DNA of 64,000 bases from positions 383,803 to 447,802 of the forward strand of contig NZ_KB850070.1 of NCBI RefSeq assembly GCF_000369525.1, in the 5' to 3' direction. The DNA is from Acinetobacter higginsii. GTDB taxonomy: Bacteria > Pseudomonadota > Gammaproteobacteria > Pseudomonadales > Moraxellaceae. Positions 1-8,699 of the stretch are shown here, one piece after another. Position 1 is the stretch's first letter; the number at the start of each line of letters is the position of its first letter. The notes beneath the pieces are model-generated. The model was not told the origin of the DNA. It saw only the letters and a program-made list of their open reading frames with translations, and did no database searches. A program made the position numbers and the translations under genes.

Positions 1-118
1 TGCTAAGCACTCTTCTTTTTTTGGTAGTAAGTATCGGAATTGATCAAAAAGAGGTCTATTTACTTTAAATATAGTCTCAACAGCAACATAAGATATTGAT
101 AATAAATATAGTTATTGT
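1..118. other. AT-rich sequence, no gene seen
   Basis: No open frame with a start and recognisable product was found on either strand. It lies downstream of the broken small membrane-protein gene at 119-343. Confidence 0.4.
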
Positions 119-343
119 TCATCCACTTTTCTTTGGGATATTAGACCTATATTCACATTGGTTTAAATTATAATCCCAAGCCCCACCAGAATCCGCACAA
201 CTATCTTTCCTTGCTGCGTTGTCAAAGAACGTATCCGCAATAAATGCGATTACACCTAGCAATACTATTAAAGCTATAAGAAAAATTAAAAATCATTTTA
301 GTTTTATTAAGAATTTAATACCTATATATTTAATAAATTCCAT
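119..343 (-). pseudogene. small membrane protein gene with in-frame stop
   Basis: Reading the minus strand from an ATG at 343 gives a 74-codon frame ending at TGA 119-121. It is interrupted by one TGA at codon 17 (293-295). After the stop comes a hydrophobic stretch (IALIVLLGVIAFIA) and a short soluble tail with two cysteines and the ending PKKSG. The frame continues without shift on both sides of the stop, so a single substitution could explain it. I do not recognise the family. It could instead be a shorter protein using a non-ATG start after the stop. No strong ribosome binding site is seen at the ATG. Confidence 0.4.
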
Positions 344-503
344 TTTTGAAGTCTCTTAATTTAAGCATCTAGGTTAAATTATTTTAACAATTTATTTTTA
401 ATTAAAATCTTCTAAAGTCGACATAATATAACTCATGTAAATTAACTCAGACTATCCAACATAAATCAAATATTTAAAAACCAACCTCCACGATATAAAC
501 AAT
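344..503. other. AT-rich intergenic, nothing recognised
   Basis: This stretch lies between the broken small gene and the terminator after the porin. It is very AT-rich, and no open frame or repeat was found. Confidence 0.4.
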
Positions 504-531
504 AAAAAAGAGTGCTCAAACACTCTTTTTT
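504..531 (-). terminator. terminator after porin gene
   Basis: An inverted repeat AAAAAAGAGTG / CACTCTTTTTT around a six-base loop lies just downstream of the OprD-type porin stop codon. It reads as a rho-independent terminator for the gentisate operon, and its A/T runs would also serve the other direction. Confidence 0.75.
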
Positions 532-547
532 ACAACCTTGAATATGA

Positions 548-1804
548 TTAAAACTGCTTCGTATAGTTCACAAATAAACGATCTTCACCAAAGTCATTGC
601 CATGTTTGACCTTGTAATCAACACGCAGATATTGAATGGCAAAACCCTTTAAATAAGGCTGCTGAAAGGCATAATTGATCAAGACATTGGATTCAGTTTC
701 ATGATTTTTCTCACCATTGGCGGTTTTAAAATCATGACCATAAACATACTTAACCATGGCATTTAGCCCAGGTACATAATCTTTAAAATCATAGCCATAC
801 ATCAAATGATAGGACTTTTCATTCTGCTTAAAAAAGCCTGTGGCATTCCAGTTAATAAAATACAACTCAGGCAAAAAACCATCAGGTAAAGGATAGGCCG
901 ATTCACCAACAATCTGTTGATAGCCCAAACCAAAGCTCTGATTGTTCACTTTCAACATTTCTAACAGCCCGATATTTTGCGCATCAATCTCAAAATTATT
1001 GCCATCATTTTTGGCATTAAAATATTTCAACTTGGAATTGAGTGAAAAAGTCGGCTGTTTCCACGTATGCTCCAAGCCTAGATAGTGTTTGTTATATAAA
1101 TCTTCTAAATTGCCAAAATAGTATTCAGCTTTCAGTGCCGGTGTCAGTTGATAACGTAGATCTAGATAATTTAAGCCATCGGAATAGGCCGTTTTGCCTC
1201 TGGCGGTAAAGGAAAAGCGATGAAAATCCTCCTCATTGCGTGGAGATACTTTTTCCACTCTACCTAGTTCGGCATACAGCTGTTCCGAAATCTGTGATTT
1301 TAAATTCGTTCCCCAATACGAGGTAATAAGCTGTCGACTCGCATCTGAAGTGGTGACAGGTAAATCTAGCCATAACTCCCCAATACTCAGCAAGGTTTTG
1401 TCATAACCCAGTTTTAAGGTTGCCCCATATTTTGAATAATCAGCGGCTTGGGATTGTGTTTTGGAGTCAAAGGGCAGCACCATATCACTGACATGCCGAT
1501 CTGCACTTAAACGTACGGCATATTGCACCGAAGCGTCCGCGCCAATACGAATCGGCTTGTCTGCGATCACTAAAGGCGTGTCGTGTAAATTTGAAGTATA
1601 AAATAAAGATGCCCCTTGCGACCAACTGCCAAAATTTTTGGCATTCGGATTGTCATAATCCCGATATAGATAGGCATTCTTTAGGTTAAATTTCCATTCA
1701 TCTTGAATAGCTTGGGTTGGATCTGCTGCCCATAGCACCGAACTGCTTCCTGACATCACCAACAGTAGGCTCAGCGTTAACGTTTGTGTATTTAAATGGT
1801 TCAT
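548..1804 (-). CDS. OprD-family outer membrane porin
   Basis: An outer membrane channel of the OprD type (418 residues from this start), likely the entry route for an aromatic acid handled by the upstream gentisate operon. Residues 1-26 form a signal peptide ending near LWA-ADP. The rest alternates short polar and aromatic strands and ends in a C-terminal aromatic (KQF), as expected of a beta-barrel. The start was chosen for the signal peptide; the frame stays open to 1852, but that start would precede the signal peptide by 16 residues and lie in a hairpin. No clear Shine-Dalgarno is visible at either start. It is the last gene of the minus-strand cluster, followed by a terminator. The substrate is inferred from context only. 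Confidence 0.8.
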   Translation of the reverse strand: MNHLNTQTLTLSLLLVMSGSSSVLWAADPTQAIQDEWKFNLKNAYLYRDYDNPNAKNFGSWSQGASLFYTSNLHDTPLVIADKPIRIGADASVQYAVRLSADRHVSDMVLPFDSKTQSQAADYSKYGATLKLGYDKTLLSIGELWLDLPVTTSDASRQLITSYWGTNLKSQISEQLYAELGRVEKVSPRNEEDFHRFSFTARGKTAYSDGLNYLDLRYQLTPALKAEYYFGNLEDLYNKHYLGLEHTWKQPTFSLNSKLKYFNAKNDGNNFEIDAQNIGLLEMLKVNNQSFGLGYQQIVGESAYPLPDGFLPELYFINWNATGFFKQNEKSYHLMYGYDFKDYVPGLNAMVKYVYGHDFKTANGEKNHETESNVLINYAFQQPYLKGFAIQYLRVDYKVKHGNDFGEDRLFVNYTKQF

Positions 1805-1827
1805 AGAGGGAATCATCCATCGCTGGG

Positions 1828-1850
1828 GCTGTGCCATCCATTGGCACAGC
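1828..1850 (-). promoter_or_regulatory. intercistronic hairpin before porin
   Basis: A perfect 9-bp stem, GCTGTGCCA / TGGCACAGC with a 5-base loop, lies between the MFS transporter stop and the porin start. There is no T-run, so it looks more like an mRNA-stability or attenuation hairpin than a terminator. Confidence 0.45.
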
Positions 1851-1880
1851 AATCTATTTTTATGCGGAATATCTTTGCTT

Positions 1881-3224
1881 TCAGCCTAGCGTTGTCACAA
1901 CGACAGGCTGTTCTTTTTTAAGACGTTTAATCAGCAATAATGAAATGGCTGCACAGAAGGCAGGAATAGCAAGAATGCTCAGAATGGCAAAACTAGAAAG
2001 ATCCAATGACATCAGCCAGCCGCCCATGATAGAGCCGACAACCGACCCTACACGTCCAATCGCATTGGCCCAACTCACGCCAGTTGCACGACAATGTGTT
2101 GGATAAAAGCTGGATGAAAAGGCATTTGCGCCAACCTGTGAACCGCTGATCCCCACACCCACACCAAACATAGCAAACATCAGCAATATGGTATTGGACT
2201 GTTCAATCCCGAGACCTAAACAGATCAGGAACAACCCACCAAAAGCATAAGCTGCACTTAAAATTTTAGTCGCATCCATTTTATCCATCAGCAAGCCTAA
2301 GACGATGGCACCGATTGTTCCGCCAATCTGAAAGATCGAGGTGAGCCATGAGGCATTGGATAAGTTAAAACCTGCGTTGGTAAGTAAAGTCGGCATCCAG
2401 CTTGAGATCATATAAATGATCAGCAGACTCATGAAAAATGTAAACCAAATCAGAAAAGTACCTAAAGCAAGACCTTTACTAAATAGGTCTTTAAGACTAG
2501 ATTTTGCCACTTCATTTGCAGGCGGGACCAAGCTTGGAATCTGCGTGATATGCGGTGCCATACGACGAATGATGCTTTCAATGTGTTTGGCACTTTTTTG
2601 TTTCAAAACCAGAAACCGCAGCGATTCAGGCAAGAGATAATATAAGAAAGGCACTGTACATAAAGGTGCAATTCCCCCGATCAATAAAATGCCATGCCAA
2701 CCGATATGTGGTAGCAGTTGTGCCGATAGAATCCCACCCAGCGCAGAGCCAATAGTAAAACCACAAAACATCATGGTGACCAAATTGGAACGGCGGGACG
2801 TCGGTGCATATTCTGACGTTAAGGTAATGGCATTCGGTAAAGCACCACCTAAACCCAGTCCAGTGAGAAAGCGCCAAATAATCAGCGTTTGCAAGTCCGA
2901 TGAGAACGCTGCAAAAAGACTGGCACAACCAAACATGATTACCGAGCCAATCAAGATCGGTTTACGCCCAAGTTTATCGGACAAAGGGCCAAAAATAAGT
3001 GCGCCTGCCATTAAGCCAAATAAACCTGCGCCAAATAACGGTGCCAGATCAGTGGGTTGTAAACCCCACTCGGCTTTCAATGCAGGCGCAATAAAACCGA
3101 CTGCTGCGGTATCGAAGCCATCAATTGCAACAATCAAAAAGCACAACCACATGATTAGCTTTTGCAAAGCTGACAGTGGTATTTCATCAATGAAATTTTG
3201 TACATCTATGGTTTTCTGAGACAT
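1881..3224 (-). CDS. AAHS-type MFS aromatic acid transporter
   Basis: A 447-residue major facilitator of the aromatic acid:H+ symporter group, relatives of PcaK, BenK and MhbT. It has twelve predicted membrane segments, the family DGFD signature at residues 35-38 in helix 1, and the loop 2-3 motif SDKLGRKP with Asp83. The start at 3224 has a strong AAGGAG upstream; the open frame to 3269 has none. It lies in the gentisate operon between fumarylpyruvate hydrolase and the porin, so it probably imports gentisate or its precursor 3-hydroxybenzoate. The exact substrate cannot be read from sequence. Confidence 0.88.
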   Translation of the reverse strand: MSQKTIDVQNFIDEIPLSALQKLIMWLCFLIVAIDGFDTAAVGFIAPALKAEWGLQPTDLAPLFGAGLFGLMAGALIFGPLSDKLGRKPILIGSVIMFGCASLFAAFSSDLQTLIIWRFLTGLGLGGALPNAITLTSEYAPTSRRSNLVTMMFCGFTIGSALGGILSAQLLPHIGWHGILLIGGIAPLCTVPFLYYLLPESLRFLVLKQKSAKHIESIIRRMAPHITQIPSLVPPANEVAKSSLKDLFSKGLALGTFLIWFTFFMSLLIIYMISSWMPTLLTNAGFNLSNASWLTSIFQIGGTIGAIVLGLLMDKMDATKILSAAYAFGGLFLICLGLGIEQSNTILLMFAMFGVGVGISGSQVGANAFSSSFYPTHCRATGVSWANAIGRVGSVVGSIMGGWLMSLDLSSFAILSILAIPAFCAAISLLLIKRLKKEQPVVVTTLG

Positions 3225-3332
3225 AACGACTCCTTTTGCCAATACCTTGGCCAGTGCAATCCTTAGCAAAGGTGCTCAACTCTATTTATTGTTCAGTTTG
3301 AGCACCTGTTTAAACCACTCAGATCAAGTGAG

Positions 3333-4034
3333 TTATTTCACATTCACGGTGATGCCTGTTAGACCTGTAATCTCCGCACGCATCACATCACCTCGCACCA
3401 CAGCACCGACCCCTTCAGGCGTACCTGTAAAGATCAAGTCACCTGCTTTCAGTTCAAATAAGGTCGATAAATTGGCAATGGTTTCAGCAACTGACCAGAT
3501 CAAATGGGTGATATCACTGCGTTGTACCGTTTCACCATTCACGGTCAAATGAATATCAGCCTGATTGATTTCACCAGTTTCCGTCATCGGGTGAATGGGG
3601 CCAATCGGCGCAGAAAAATCGAATGCTTTACCAATTTCCCATGGACGCCCTTTTTCACGCATACTCATTTGCAAGTCACGGCGAGTCATGTCCAAACCAA
3701 CCGCATAACCATAAATGTAATTTACGGCATCTTCGACTGAAACATTTTTAGCATCGCGTCCTATCGCCACCACCAACTCAATTTCATAGTGATAGTTTGA
3801 GGTTTCGGTAGGATAGGGAAGATCTACCGCATCCTGATTAACGGGTACGATCGACTCTAGATCGTTCGGCTTACAAAAGAAAAATGGCGGCTCACGATCT
3901 GGATCAAAGCCCATTTCACGTGCGTGGGCAGCGTAGTTACGCCCGACACAATAGACACGACGTACTGGAAATTGCTGATCTGAGCCATGAATAAACAGGC
4001 CCGCGGGTGTCATTGGCTGGAAAATAAAAGTCAT
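3333..4034 (-). CDS. fumarylpyruvate hydrolase (FAH family)
   Basis: A 233-residue fumarylacetoacetate-hydrolase-fold enzyme. In the gentisate pathway such enzymes split fumarylpyruvate into fumarate and pyruvate in the cytoplasm. The FAH metal site is visible: YEIE (Glu84, Glu86) and LDMTRRD (Asp115), with the conserved FFCKP at residues 52-56 and a C-terminal GTPEGVG. Length matches the short bacterial FAH proteins such as NagK/MhbH. The start has AAGGAA upstream. It is third in the operon after gentisate dioxygenase and the isomerase, which supports fumarylpyruvate rather than fumarylacetoacetate as substrate. Confidence 0.88.
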   Translation of the reverse strand: MTFIFQPMTPAGLFIHGSDQQFPVRRVYCVGRNYAAHAREMGFDPDREPPFFFCKPNDLESIVPVNQDAVDLPYPTETSNYHYEIELVVAIGRDAKNVSVEDAVNYIYGYAVGLDMTRRDLQMSMREKGRPWEIGKAFDFSAPIGPIHPMTETGEINQADIHLTVNGETVQRSDITHLIWSVAETIANLSTLFELKAGDLIFTGTPEGVGAVVRGDVMRAEITGLTGITVNVK

Positions 4035-4070
4035 GGCATATTCCTTGTTGATATAGGTTAAATCAGAGCC

Positions 4071-4706
4071 TTAAAACGCATCGGCCTGCTGTTCAGGCGC
4101 AGCTTTCTGGAATGCGTCAAGGGTCATACAATGCTGATAAATTTCATTAATTTGAGGATAAGCCGACAGGTCGACCTGAAAGCGCTGTGCCGATACCACT
4201 TGTGGAATCAAATATGCATCGGCAATGCTGACTTGCTTGCCATAGCAGAACTTTTCCCGAGTTGGATCTTCAGCCAATATGTGCTCTAAGGCTGAAAAAC
4301 CATCCTGAATCCACTTGGCACACCAAGCATTGATCTGATTCTGATCCAGTCCAAGCTGGCGTAAATACTCCAGTACACGCTTATTGTTTAAGGGATGAAT
4401 ATCGCATCCGATCAAGGCTGCAATGGCACGTACTTTCTCTTTACCCAACGCATCTGCTGGCAGCAGAGCAGGCTCAGGGTATTGCTGTTCTAACCATTCG
4501 ATAATGGCAGGGCTTTGTAACAGCATCCCCGCCTCCGTTTCCAGGACGGGAACAAAACCCTGTGGATTTAGCCTTTGAAAAGCAGCTTGATGATGCTCAT
4601 TTTTCGCCAGCGATACATAGCTCGCCTCATAATCCAAAGCCTTGAGATTCAGGACAATGCGGGTACGGTGCGAGGTGCCACTACGAAAAAATCCATACAG
4701 TTTCAT
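4071..4706 (-). CDS. maleylpyruvate isomerase, zeta-class GST fold
   Basis: A 211-residue zeta-class glutathione-transferase-like isomerase. It should convert maleylpyruvate to fumarylpyruvate with glutathione. The N-terminal thioredoxin-fold half carries the GSH-contact region QGFVPVLE and QSPAIIEWLE. The zeta signature at residues 9-19 reads SGTSHRTRIVL, so the cysteine of the classical SSC motif is replaced by Thr11. The start overlaps the dioxygenase stop as ATGA, with GGAGTGAG upstream, implying translational coupling. A maleylacetoacetate isomerase is the alternative, but the adjacent gentisate dioxygenase argues for maleylpyruvate. Confidence 0.87.
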   Translation of the reverse strand: MKLYGFFRSGTSHRTRIVLNLKALDYEASYVSLAKNEHHQAAFQRLNPQGFVPVLETEAGMLLQSPAIIEWLEQQYPEPALLPADALGKEKVRAIAALIGCDIHPLNNKRVLEYLRQLGLDQNQINAWCAKWIQDGFSALEHILAEDPTREKFCYGKQVSIADAYLIPQVVSAQRFQVDLSAYPQINEIYQHCMTLDAFQKAAPEQQADAF

Positions 4707-5764
4707 GGGCTCACTCCTTCAGCATGGCGTTCACGTACCGAATACAAGCCTAATTTACGTTGCAAAGGTGCCTCATCGGCAATAAACACATAGCATGGCT
4801 GCGCAGATGTATTGATTAAATCAATAACAGCAAAACATGGTGCACATGCGGTATCCGCTTGGGTTAAATGGAAATCCTGTTGATCAATCTGAATGGTCAG
4901 ACCACCTTCAATCACATGAAAGACCTGTGCAGTGGAACGTAAAGGCAAAGACAGCGTTTCATTCGGACGCAGAAGTAAAGCTGAATAACCCAGAATGTTC
5001 TGACAGTCTTTACCTGTTTCAGGATTGACATAAGCCACTTGTAACGGGTCCTGATAGCCAGCTTTTTCAGCCAAGGCATCCAGTACCTTTTTAGTGTCTT
5101 TCCAGGCATAACGCATCATCGGATAAGGCGCATCTTCACGACTAAAATGTGGTGTAGGCACGATACCCGCTGCATATTGAGGCGTAGAGCCTTGATTAAT
5201 CCGATCCACTTCCTGACGGCGACCCTCTTCAACAAAAGAGGCTTCCATGTAGTAAACCAGCGGTAAATCTAGGATATCCATCCAGATCACAGGTTGATCA
5301 CCATCATGTCCATGCTCATGCCACAAACCAGATGGCGTCAGGATCATGTCGCCATGTTCCATAATGCATTTTTGCCCTTCGACCGTGGTGTAGGCACCCT
5401 CTCCTTCAACAATGAGGCGCACCGCATTCGGTGCATGTCGATGAGCAGGCGCCCACTCTTGCGGAAGCAGCAATTGCATACCTAAATACATGGCTGGGCT
5501 GACTTTCATATTCTCCAAACCATGTCCAGGGTTGGCGAGTGCCAAGACACGACGCTCTGCCTTTTCAATCGGTGTTAACTCACCTGCTTCTAACAACAGT
5601 GGTTTGATCTGCTGGAAATACCAAGCCGTTGCAACCGTTTGCGGTCTTGGTTTATGAGGTGGAATAAAACTTCTTAGATTGGGCCACAATGGCACCAGAT
5701 TGGATGCATTCAGTTCTTCACGATAACGTTCTGGTAGCTCTTCGAGCGTGCCTAACTGTTCCAT
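4703..5764 (-). CDS. gentisate 1,2-dioxygenase
   Basis: A 353-residue bicupin Fe(II) dioxygenase that opens the gentisate ring with O2 to give maleylpyruvate. The N-terminal cupin has the metal-binding HRH at residues 108-110, GEGAYTTVEG and GLWHEHGH (His149, 151, 153); the C-terminal cupin includes VFHVIEGG. The N-terminal LPERYREEL and LWPNLRSFIPP segments are typical of the family. The start has AAGGAA upstream. It is the first gene of the operon and lies 154 bp from the divergent LysR gene. No 3-hydroxybenzoate or salicylate hydroxylase is in the window, so the source of gentisate lies elsewhere. Confidence 0.92.
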   Translation of the reverse strand: MEQLGTLEELPERYREELNASNLVPLWPNLRSFIPPHKPRPQTVATAWYFQQIKPLLLEAGELTPIEKAERRVLALANPGHGLENMKVSPAMYLGMQLLLPQEWAPAHRHAPNAVRLIVEGEGAYTTVEGQKCIMEHGDMILTPSGLWHEHGHDGDQPVIWMDILDLPLVYYMEASFVEEGRRQEVDRINQGSTPQYAAGIVPTPHFSREDAPYPMMRYAWKDTKKVLDALAEKAGYQDPLQVAYVNPETGKDCQNILGYSALLLRPNETLSLPLRSTAQVFHVIEGGLTIQIDQQDFHLTQADTACAPCFAVIDLINTSAQPCYVFIADEAPLQRKLGLYSVRERHAEGVSP

Positions 5765-5885
5765 ATGTCATTCCTTTTTCTGCCCATGGAGCACAATACT
5801 AATGACGATAATTTCATCAATATTCGGTGTTGGCTCAATGTAGCAATCAGGATGTGTTGAATCTATGCACAAAAAACAATAGGCT

Positions 5886-5904
5886 GTATTGATAAAATCA
5901 ATAC
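5886..5904. promoter_or_regulatory. palindrome, likely LysR operator
   Basis: A perfect palindrome, GTATTGAT-AAA-ATCAATAC, sits in the gap between the divergent gentisate operon and LysR gene, 15 bp from the regulator start. It contains a T-N11-A core of the LysR type and would place the regulator over its own promoter. Confidence 0.6.
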
Positions 5905-5918
5905 GGTAGTTCATCGAC

Positions 5919-6812
5919 ATGTTTGATCTGGATACAAGACTGCTGAAAATTTTCTTTGAAATTTATCAGCACAAAAGTATTTCTAAAGCAGCGGAACAGC
6001 TTGGTATTGGTCAACCCACCTTGAGTATTGCACTGAATAAACTCAGAGCACATTTTCGTGATCCATTGTTTGTGCGTATTGAAAATAAAATGCAGCCCAC
6101 TGAGCTTGCTCAACAGATCTATCCGATGGTGGTAGAAATCTTAAACCGCCTGAAGTTAGTCCAGAATTACAATATTGACTTTGATCCACAGACTTCGACT
6201 TATCAATTCCGTATCAGCATGACCGACATCAGTCATTTGGTATTTTTACCACGTCTAATGAATTACATGCGGCAGCATGCCCCCTCAATTCGTCTGGAAA
6301 TTTTACCAATTGATAGCCAAACCGCACCAATGATGTCGAATGGGGATATTGATCTCGCCATTGGATTTCTCCCTCAATTGGAAGCTGGTTTTTACCAACA
6401 AACCCTGTTTCAGCAACATTACACCTGTATCGCCAGTCAACAGCATCCGAGACTGACAGGAACCAGTCTGTCTGCTTCAGAGTTTGCTCAGGAATTACAT
6501 GTCGATATCTTGGCGACTGGGGGACATTATGTTGTGGAACATGAGCTACAAAAACACGGCGTCAATCGAAATATTCTGGTGCGTCTACCGAGCTATTTGG
6601 GAGTTGGTCTGATTGTCCGAGATACGGATACCATTGCGACAATCCCTCACTATCTAGCGCGGGTCTTTATGACCCAAGGTGGACTCAAGACTTTTGAACC
6701 GCCTTATAATTTCCCTCAATTTAGTGTCAAACAACACTGGCATTCACGTGTCCATCAGACCCCAAGTAATCAGTGGTTAAGGCAAATTTGCTTTAAACTG
6801 TTCTCGGCCTAA
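5919..6812 (+). CDS. LysR-family regulator of gentisate operon
   Basis: A 297-residue LysR-type regulator. The N-terminal winged helix-turn-helix spans about residues 5-62 (SISKAAEQLGIGQPTLSIAL), followed by an effector-binding domain from about residue 90. It is transcribed divergently from the gentisate dioxygenase operon across a gap holding a perfect palindrome. The usual inference is that it controls that operon in response to gentisate or a precursor. No clear Shine-Dalgarno precedes the ATG. It resembles the NahR/NagR-like group in lacking a long C-terminal extension, but the subgroup is not certain. Confidence 0.85.
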   Translation: MFDLDTRLLKIFFEIYQHKSISKAAEQLGIGQPTLSIALNKLRAHFRDPLFVRIENKMQPTELAQQIYPMVVEILNRLKLVQNYNIDFDPQTSTYQFRISMTDISHLVFLPRLMNYMRQHAPSIRLEILPIDSQTAPMMSNGDIDLAIGFLPQLEAGFYQQTLFQQHYTCIASQQHPRLTGTSLSASEFAQELHVDILATGGHYVVEHELQKHGVNRNILVRLPSYLGVGLIVRDTDTIATIPHYLARVFMTQGGLKTFEPPYNFPQFSVKQHWHSRVHQTPSNQWLRQICFKLFSA

Positions 6813-6834
6813 TGCTTAGAGCAGGGTTAAAATA

Positions 6835-6864
6835 AAATAGCGCATCGAAATCGATGCGCTATTT
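6835..6864. terminator. bidirectional terminator
   Basis: A perfect inverted repeat, AAATAGCGCATCGA / TCGATGCGCTATTT, lies between the convergent LysR gene and aldehyde dehydrogenase gene. It can end transcription from both sides. Confidence 0.75.
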
Positions 6865-6893
6865 GATATCTGATTCAATGACGAACAGAACAC

Positions 6894-8351
6894 CTATTCC
6901 ACTCTAGAAATACCGGTTGAAATGGTAATGTGCTTATATTCAATAAAGTCATCCATCGCCGCCATACCATTCATTCGGCCAAGTCCAGAATTTTTGAAAC
7001 CGCCTTCCTCAAACTCATCATAAACCACAGCCCAATCATTGATCCAAACCGTGCCCGCTTCCATTTCCGTCGCCACCCGCAATGGTAAATCCACATCACG
7101 ACTCCAGATTGAAGCCGCTAAACCATATTGGTTGTCATTGGCGAGCGCAATCGCTTCCGCTTCCGTATCAAACACCTGTAAAGTCAGCACTGGCCCAAAG
7201 GTTTCTTCCTGAATGATTTCCATCGAATTATCATTCACTTCAAGCAAGGTTGGGCGGTAGAAAGCCCCTTTCGCCAACTCACCCTTAGTGATCGGCCCAC
7301 CACGGACAATGACCTTCGCTCCTTCGGCAATCGCTTTTTCAACCACCGCATCGACTCGTGCTACATTATTTTTGTCGATCAATGGTCCCATATCACTGCT
7401 TGGATCAGCAGCAGGGCCAACTTTAATCGCTTCCAAGCGCTGAGCCAGTTTCTGTTTTAGTTCATCAGCTAGCTCACGCTGCACCAATAAACGTGAACCG
7501 GTCATACAGAACTGCCCAGCGAAGATGGTGAGTGCTTTTTCTAACTTCGGCAAGACCAGATCAAGATCAGCATCTTTAAACACGATCATCGGCGTTTTAC
7601 CCCCTAGCTCTAAGCCAAATCGTTTCAGATGTTGTGCACCTGTTGCCGAAATGGCCTTACCAGTTGCCGTGCTGCCGGTAAAGCTAATCACAGGAACATC
7701 TGCAGATTCAACCAATAGGCGTGCTCCCCCTCCAGTCGACTCACTAAAAAGATTGATCACACCCTGTGGTAATGAAGGAAGCTCAGAAAAAATTCTGGAG
7801 ATCACAGCATTGGTTTGTGCAGTTTGTCCCGGCATCTTAATGACTGTTGTGGTGCCCGCGGCCAATGCAGGTGCCAGTGACCGAATCATTAAAACCACTG
7901 GAGAATTCCACGGCACAATAATTCCAGACACACCCATCGGTTCACGCAAAACCATGGAATAGCTGCCTGGCTTTGGTTCTAATGCTCGACCGTACTCGGT
8001 CAGGGTTAATGCCGCGTAATAACGTAATTTGGCAGGAACCATCGTCACTTCAAAGCTGGCTTCTGCTTTAATTTTTCCATTTTCAGTGGCAAGGATCTCA
8101 ATCAACTCATCTGCATGGCGTTCAAAAGCATCGGCCATTTCATTGAGTACTTTTGCGCGTAACCGACGGTCACGCTTCCAATCGTTTTTTTTAAATGCGG
8201 TCTTTGCTGCCCATATAGCAGCTTCCACCTGCTCTACTGTTGCATTGGCATATTGCCCGATCACTTCATATGTTGCTGGATTAATCGACTGTATATGCTG
8301 ATGAGAGTCCACCCACTCACCATTAATCCAGTTTTTAGCTAGTCTATTCAT
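6894..8351 (-). CDS. NAD(P)-dependent aldehyde dehydrogenase
   Basis: A 485-residue aldehyde dehydrogenase that oxidises an aldehyde to its acid. Catalytic parts are all present: Asn149 (PWNSP), general base Glu248 (LELGGK), nucleophile Cys282 (GQFCMTGSR), and the FTGSTATGK nucleotide loop. The start at 8351 has AGGA eight bases upstream; a GTG at 8357 is in frame but too close to that site. It follows a same-strand LysR gene after a 350-bp gap. Its closeness to the gentisate cluster suggests an aromatic aldehyde such as a hydroxybenzaldehyde, but the substrate is not fixed by sequence. Confidence 0.87.
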   Translation of the reverse strand: MNRLAKNWINGEWVDSHQHIQSINPATYEVIGQYANATVEQVEAAIWAAKTAFKKNDWKRDRRLRAKVLNEMADAFERHADELIEILATENGKIKAEASFEVTMVPAKLRYYAALTLTEYGRALEPKPGSYSMVLREPMGVSGIIVPWNSPVVLMIRSLAPALAAGTTTVIKMPGQTAQTNAVISRIFSELPSLPQGVINLFSESTGGGARLLVESADVPVISFTGSTATGKAISATGAQHLKRFGLELGGKTPMIVFKDADLDLVLPKLEKALTIFAGQFCMTGSRLLVQRELADELKQKLAQRLEAIKVGPAADPSSDMGPLIDKNNVARVDAVVEKAIAEGAKVIVRGGPITKGELAKGAFYRPTLLEVNDNSMEIIQEETFGPVLTLQVFDTEAEAIALANDNQYGLAASIWSRDVDLPLRVATEMEAGTVWINDWAVVYDEFEEGGFKNSGLGRMNGMAAMDDFIEYKHITISTGISRVE

Positions 8352-8357
8352 CTGCAC

Positions 8358-8699
8358 ATCCTAAAATGAAAATAAGAGAAGATCGGTTGAGTCCTCAATC
8401 AAATATCGGTTTGCTAGCGTGTTCACCATCATATTTCACTCACAAAATCAACAATCTAAGTAAGTGCCAGACTGCAACCCATGCTATTTCTAAACAACAC
8501 TTGCAAGTTACTTTGGATTCATGGGTTCGACTTGTGATGGCAATTCATCGCGAGCGTAAATGCGGATTGAATTCTCGATCTTCTGAGATCACCCGATATC
8601 AACAAGGGTTAAAGCGAGGCAAACACCCTACCAAATGATGATTTTTGTTCGCTAGACCACAAAAAACAAAACTATGATTCGCTTTTTCCGAACATTCCC
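8358..8699. other. intergenic region, no gene supported
   Basis: This 340-bp gap separates the aldehyde dehydrogenase from the LysR gene. A 90-codon plus-strand frame (8366-8638) exists, but it has no ribosome binding site, no recognisable domain and an odd composition, so I do not call it. The aldehyde dehydrogenase promoter should lie here. Confidence 0.4.

Noticed and set aside
8366..8638. 90-codon plus-strand ORF as a gene
   Set aside because: No ribosome binding site, no domain, and it fills the expected promoter region of the aldehyde dehydrogenase.
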